A stretch of DNA of 9,279 nucleotides from Gammaproteobacteria bacterium. GTDB lineage: Bacteria > Pseudomonadota > Gammaproteobacteria > Pseudomonadales > Oleiphilaceae. Shown here piece by piece: positions 6,565-9,279 of this stretch. The translations under genes and the position numbers were made by a program. The stretch spans positions 1 to 9,279 of the forward strand of contig JAJUGC010000060.1 in assembly GCA_029268325.1 (NCBI GenBank). Direction: 5' to 3'. How positions within the stretch are numbered: position 1 is the stretch's first letter; each line of letters starts with the position of its first letter. The notes under the pieces are model-generated. The model had not been told where the DNA came from. It was given only the letters and a program-made list of their open reading frames with translations, and searched no databases.

Positions 6565-7206
6565 TCAGTCCGCGGTGGCTGGTTCTTCCTGAGCGGCCTT
6601 CAGCTGTCGCAACCTTTCGATTTTGAGCTCGTACTCCCGCTCCACATTGTCCAGCTCAGCTTCACTATGGGCAATATCCCGCTCCAGGTCTTGAACCTGG
6701 GCCTGGAGGCGCTGCAAGTCCCCATAGAGATCTTCAGGCACGGCACGGCCGGAACGCTCATAGGAAGCGGCCTTGGCCTCGGTCTCTTCGATCTGGGCTC
6801 TGACCGCCTGCAGGTTGCCCCGCTTGATGCTGATGATGCCGCCCAGTTCCTGCAGGCGCCGGTCGCGTACCCCGATTGCACCGTCTGGCCCACCGTAGAG
6901 CCGCAGCAGCAGTGCATCTTCCTCTGCCTTCTGCCGGGCCAGCTCCCGCTCACGCTCGGCTTGCGCCTGGGCAGCCTCACGGGCGGCAATTTCTTCCGGC
7001 GTTGGCGCCCGTGGCACCACTTCCACCACCCGACCGGTGGCGCTCAGCACTTCATAGCCGTACTTCACATATTCCGGCGGCACAGAAGCACCGATCACGA
7101 CCGTGCCGTTGCTATCCCGGTAACGATAAAGGTTCGGCGCGGCCGTTGCCGTCACCGTCAGGGCAAATACACAGCCGCACAACACCAGTCTGGAGCGAAA
7201 GCTCAT
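6565..7206 (-). CDS. exported DUF4124-type protein with long coiled coil
   Basis: A 213-residue envelope protein of unknown function. Residues 1-23 are a signal peptide (MSFRSRLVLCGCVFALTVTA, then TAA before PNLYRY). Residues 24-65 carry the DUF4124 pattern LYRYRDSNGTVVI-SVPPEYVKYGYEVL followed by a short beta-like stretch, VVEVVPRAPTPEE. From about 70 to 205 the chain is charged and helical, rich in Glu, Arg, Gln and Ala, with heptad-like spacing; this predicts a coiled coil broken near GGPDGAIG (105-112). The ATG at 7206 is chosen because it begins the signal peptide and AGGAG lies 11 bases upstream; an in-frame TTG at 7254 would bury the signal. The gene follows pyrE on the same strand after 110 bp, so it may have its own promoter or be read through from pyrE. 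Family assignment is from the N-terminal motif. Confidence 0.85.
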   Translation of the reverse strand: MSFRSRLVLCGCVFALTVTATAAPNLYRYRDSNGTVVIGASVPPEYVKYGYEVLSATGRVVEVVPRAPTPEEIAAREAAQAQAERERELARQKAEEDALLLRLYGGPDGAIGVRDRRLQELGGIISIKRGNLQAVRAQIEETEAKAASYERSGRAVPEDLYGDLQRLQAQVQDLERDIAHSEAELDNVEREYELKIERLRQLKAAQEEPATAD

Positions 7207-7285
7207 GGACCAATCCACTCCTGTCAAACTCAAAACCGCTCTCAACACTCGCAATTAAACAAGATTAGTAGAATAATGCCCGGCC

Positions 7286-7308
7286 TGCAGTGATAGCGGT
7301 GGACTGCA
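7286..7308. repeat. short inverted repeat between pyrE and the DUF4124-type gene
   Basis: TGCAGT (7286-7291) and ACTGCA (7303-7308) pair across an 11-base spacer, directly after the pyrE stop codon on the minus strand. No T run follows, so it is not a typical terminator; it might stabilise the pyrE 3' end or be chance. Confidence 0.3.
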
Positions 7309-7316
7309 ACAATGAC

Positions 7317-7958
7317 TTATATGCCGTACTCGGCCCGATAGTCGGCGATCTTGCCTGCGTACTGGCTCAACGTGGGATGGTTGGCCAGATAATCCAGGAT
7401 CTGGGTCAGGTTGATAATGCTGACCACCGGGATCTGGTACTCGGCTTCGATCTCCTGAATGGCGGATTTCTCGCCCCGGCCCCGCTCCTGACGATCCAGA
7501 GCAACCAGGACACCGGCCGGAACAGCACCGGCCTGGCGGATCAGGCCAATGACCTCGCGGATGGCGGTGCCGGCAGTGATCACGTCATCAACGATCATGA
7601 CCCGCCCCTGCAAGGGCGCCCCGACCAATGTGCCACCTTCGCCATGGTCCTTGGCTTCCTTGCGGTTAAAGGCATAAGGAACGTCTTTACTGTATTCATT
7701 GGCAAGCGCGATGGCCGTTGCGGATACCAGCGGGATTCCCTTATAGGCGGGCCCGAACAACAGGTCGTAGGAAATCCCGCTCTGTTCCAGGGCAGCCGCG
7801 TAGCTGCTGCCGATTTGCGCCAGGGCCACTGAGGAGTTGAACAGTCCCGCGTTAAAAAAATAAGGACTCACGCGCCCGGATTTCAGCGTAAATTCGCCAA
7901 ACTTCAGGACGTTACGGGTTATTGCGAATTCAATGAAAGCCCGTTGATAGTCATACAT
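7317..7958 (-). CDS. pyrE: orotate phosphoribosyltransferase
   Basis: Converts orotate and PRPP to orotidine 5'-phosphate and pyrophosphate in pyrimidine synthesis, as a cytoplasmic dimer. The 213-residue form from the ATG at 7958 has the same length as E. coli PyrE and matches along its whole span: QRAFIEFAI at 5-13, LKFGEFTLKSGRVSPYFFNAG at 18-38, DLLFGPAYKGIP at 65-76, the flexible catalytic loop RKEAKDHGEGG (99-109) and the PRPP-binding motif VMIVDDVITAGTA (120-132). ALDRQERGRG is also kept. An in-frame ATG at 8036 would add 26 residues with no family counterpart and would overlap the crc promoter, so it is rejected. The ribosome binding site is weak. The gene is divergent from crc and, unlike in E. 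coli, not downstream of rph. Confidence 0.97.
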   Translation of the reverse strand: MYDYQRAFIEFAITRNVLKFGEFTLKSGRVSPYFFNAGLFNSSVALAQIGSSYAAALEQSGISYDLLFGPAYKGIPLVSATAIALANEYSKDVPYAFNRKEAKDHGEGGTLVGAPLQGRVMIVDDVITAGTAIREVIGLIRQAGAVPAGVLVALDRQERGRGEKSAIQEIEAEYQIPVVSIINLTQILDYLANHPTLSQYAGKIADYRAEYGI

Positions 7959-7984
7959 GTTCTGTGCCACCGCCTGCAGTTCTT

Positions 7985-8011
7985 TTGAAAGAATTGTGAA
8001 TTCGGTATCAT
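7985..8011 (+). promoter_or_regulatory. probable crc promoter with internal palindrome; overlaps pyrE control region
   Basis: TTGAAA (7985-7990) and TATCAT (8006-8011), each five of six to consensus, are separated by a short 15-base spacer. Transcription would begin about 20 bases before crc. On the minus strand TATGAT (8012-8007) overlaps the same bases and could be the pyrE -10. GAATTGTGAATTC at 7991-8003 is a perfect 13-bp palindrome inside the spacer and is an operator candidate. The crc ribosome binding site AGGGG lies six bases before the ATG. Confidence 0.45.
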
Positions 8012-8038
8012 ACACGCAAAGTTTTATAGGGGACATCT

Positions 8039-8842
8039 ATGAGGGTGGTCACAATCAACGTCAACGGCCTTAAAAACGCTGCGCAAGCAGGTTTTTACGA
8101 GTGGATGAAGGCTCAAGATGCTGATGTCGTCTGCGTCCAAAATCTCAAGGCCCGCGTAACAGAGCTGGATGACGCAATTTATCATCCACAAGGCTATGAA
8201 GCTTTCTTTTTCGACGCGGAAGATGTCGAACAAGGTGGCGTTGCCATCTATAGCCGGGAAATGCCCAAGGCCATCATGACCGGCTTCGCCTATGAACCCG
8301 CCGATCGTCAGGGCCGTTTTCTGCAAGCCGACTTTGACAAGGTCAGTATCGCGACTGTTCTGGCACCCTGCGCCCTGGGCGAAGACGACGAAAAGCAGCA
8401 GGAAAAAGACGAATTCATGGACGCATTCCTGGTGCACCTGAACAAGACTCTGCGCAAGCGCCGTCAGTTTGTATTCTGCGGGAGCCTGCATACGGCCCAT
8501 TTGGTCACGGATGCCAGCAGCAAATACCACACCATGGACGTTTCTGGCTTCCTGCCCCATGAGCGGGCGATGCTCGACGAGCTGTTTGAAGAGATGGGTT
8601 ATGTGGATGCATTCCGGGCCGTTAACCTGGAAAAGAAGCAATATACCTGGTGGCCTGAATGGGCCGCGGGCTGGCGCAAACAGGCTGGCTGGCGTACCGA
8701 TTACCAGATTGCCTCTCCCAGCCTGCGTAGCAGCGTGAAAGACGCGTGGATCGACACCGAAACGCGCTTCTCCGACCATGCTCCCTTGATCGTGGACTAC
8801 GACTTCTCCACGCCGGAGCCGCGGCGCCGTTACCGCTACTAA
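8039..8842 (+). CDS. crc: catabolite repression control protein Crc (exonuclease III-like fold)
   Basis: A 267-residue member of the endonuclease/exonuclease/phosphatase fold that matches Pseudomonas Crc better than true exonuclease III. Crc stabilises Hfq on A-rich translation start regions of catabolic mRNAs, giving carbon catabolite repression. Crc-like stretches are MRVVTINVNG, EQGGVAIYSREMPKAIMTGF (64-83), GRFLQADFDKVSIAT (92-106), RKRRQFVFCGSL (139-150), GFLPHERAMLDE and HAPLIVDYD. Nuclease residues are lost: the metal-binding Glu of the LQETK motif is N35 (VQNLKA), and the D-x-N of GDMN is S149 and H151 (GSLH). The C-terminal D246-H247 pair is kept, where Pseudomonas Crc, as I recall, has Q-H. 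An arginine-rich tail (EPRRRYRY) ends the protein. Context between rph and pyrE supports the name. A plain exonuclease is unlikely given the missing residues. Confidence 0.88.
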   Translation: MRVVTINVNGLKNAAQAGFYEWMKAQDADVVCVQNLKARVTELDDAIYHPQGYEAFFFDAEDVEQGGVAIYSREMPKAIMTGFAYEPADRQGRFLQADFDKVSIATVLAPCALGEDDEKQQEKDEFMDAFLVHLNKTLRKRRQFVFCGSLHTAHLVTDASSKYHTMDVSGFLPHERAMLDELFEEMGYVDAFRAVNLEKKQYTWWPEWAAGWRKQAGWRTDYQIASPSLRSSVKDAWIDTETRFSDHAPLIVDYDFSTPEPRRRYRY

Positions 8843-8850
8843 CCAGCAAT

Positions 8851-8879
8851 AAAAAGCGGGGCTCAGTGCCCCGCTTTTT
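8851..8879. terminator. Rho-independent terminator between crc and rph
   Basis: Perfect 12-bp inverted repeat: AAAAAGCGGGGC at 8851-8862, loop TCAGT at 8863-8867, GCCCCGCTTTTT at 8868-8879, followed by more T. It starts nine bases after the crc stop codon. Its A/T flanks allow use from the opposite side by rph, whose stop is 32 bp to the right. Confidence 0.93.
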
Positions 8880-8910
8880 TCCTTTTTAATCTAGCCTTCC
8901 GCCAGCCCTT

Positions 8911-9279
8911 TTAGTCTTCTGCCAGACTTTGGCGCTGAATGTCGAATAGCTGATAGATTCCCTGCTTGGCCAGCCCCAGCATCGCCTGCAATTCGGTTTC
9001 GCTGAAGGCTTCTCCTTCCGCTGTGCCCTGAATTTCGATGAAGTGCCCCTTGTCCGTCATGATCACGTTCATGTCGGTTTCCGCTGCGGAGTCTTCCAGG
9101 TAATCCAGATCCAATACCGGCACGCCTTCCACCACCCCCACGGAAATTGCGGCGACAAACTGTTTCCAGGGGTCTTGCTTGATCATACCTTTCTTGCGCA
9201 GGTACTGAACCGCATCCATCAGGGCCACGCAACCACCGGTAATGGATGCTGTACGGGTGCCACCATCGGCCTGGATCAC
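8911..9279 (-). CDS. rph: ribonuclease PH, C-terminal 122 residues (5' part outside window)
   Basis: RNase PH is a phosphate-dependent 3'-5' exoribonuclease that trims tRNA 3' ends, acting as a hexamer. The visible part begins inside the conserved stretch VIQADGGTRTASITGGCVALMDA and continues with VAAISVGVVEGVPVLDLDYLEDSAAETDMNVIMTD in sequence, then IEIQGTAEGEAFSE, all characteristic of the family, including the DSAAETDMN phosphate/metal region. About half of the usual 238 residues is present. The valine codon GTG at the right edge is internal, not a start. The C-terminus (LFDIQRQSLAED) looks intact. The gene is convergent with crc and shares its terminator region. Confidence 0.97.
   Translation of the reverse strand: MIQADGGTRTASITGGCVALMDAVQYLRKKGMIKQDPWKQFVAAISVGVVEGVPVLDLDYLEDSAAETDMNVIMTDKGHFIEIQGTAEGEAFSETELQAMLGLAKQGIYQLFDIQRQSLAED

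Noticed and set aside
8024..8779. 251-codon minus-strand frame opposite crc
   Set aside because: The plus frame carries clear Crc-family motifs, a good ribosome binding site and a terminator; the minus frame has no recognisable family.

Overview
This 9.3-kb, fairly GC-rich window looks like an ordinary chromosomal housekeeping region of a gammaproteobacterium in or near the Pseudomonadales/Cellvibrionales (Pseudomonas, Marinobacter and Microbulbifer-type relatives). The strongest clue is a Crc-type regulator, an exonuclease III relative with a degraded active site, encoded between rph and pyrE. A DUF2782-like gene plus a type II homoserine kinase beside polA fits the same group. No mobile element, phage gene, CRISPR array, tRNA or rRNA gene was seen.

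Layout, left to right. The 5' two thirds of polA lies on the minus strand and runs off the left edge. A small exported DUF2782-like protein and thrB (homoserine kinase) follow as a plus-strand pair and end at a strong symmetrical terminator. Facing them on the minus strand is a small secreted protein with a fibronectin III-like domain, preceded by about 540 bp without a convincing gene. That gap holds a nested inverted-repeat element at about 4224-4342, the least explained DNA here. Next on the minus strand is trhP (U32-family tRNA hydroxylation protein). A 321-bp gap follows, with a probable trhP promoter and a possible 38-codon small ORF. A plus-strand coiled-coil protein with a lysine/alanine-rich tail ends at a second symmetrical terminator. 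A minus-strand exported DUF4124-type coiled-coil protein and pyrE come next. crc is divergent from pyrE and convergent with rph, whose C-terminal half ends the window.

Functional themes are DNA replication and repair (polA), amino-acid and pyrimidine synthesis (thrB, pyrE), RNA maturation and modification (rph, trhP) and global carbon-source regulation (crc). The genes are largely single units or pairs separated by symmetrical terminators and do not form one pathway. pyrE is not co-transcribed with rph as it is in E. coli. It shares an 80-bp divergent control region with crc that contains a perfect 13-bp palindrome.

The two long gaps contain the only material that known genes do not explain. 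The candidate structured element and the candidate small ORF there are inferences from visible repeats and reading frames, not established features.
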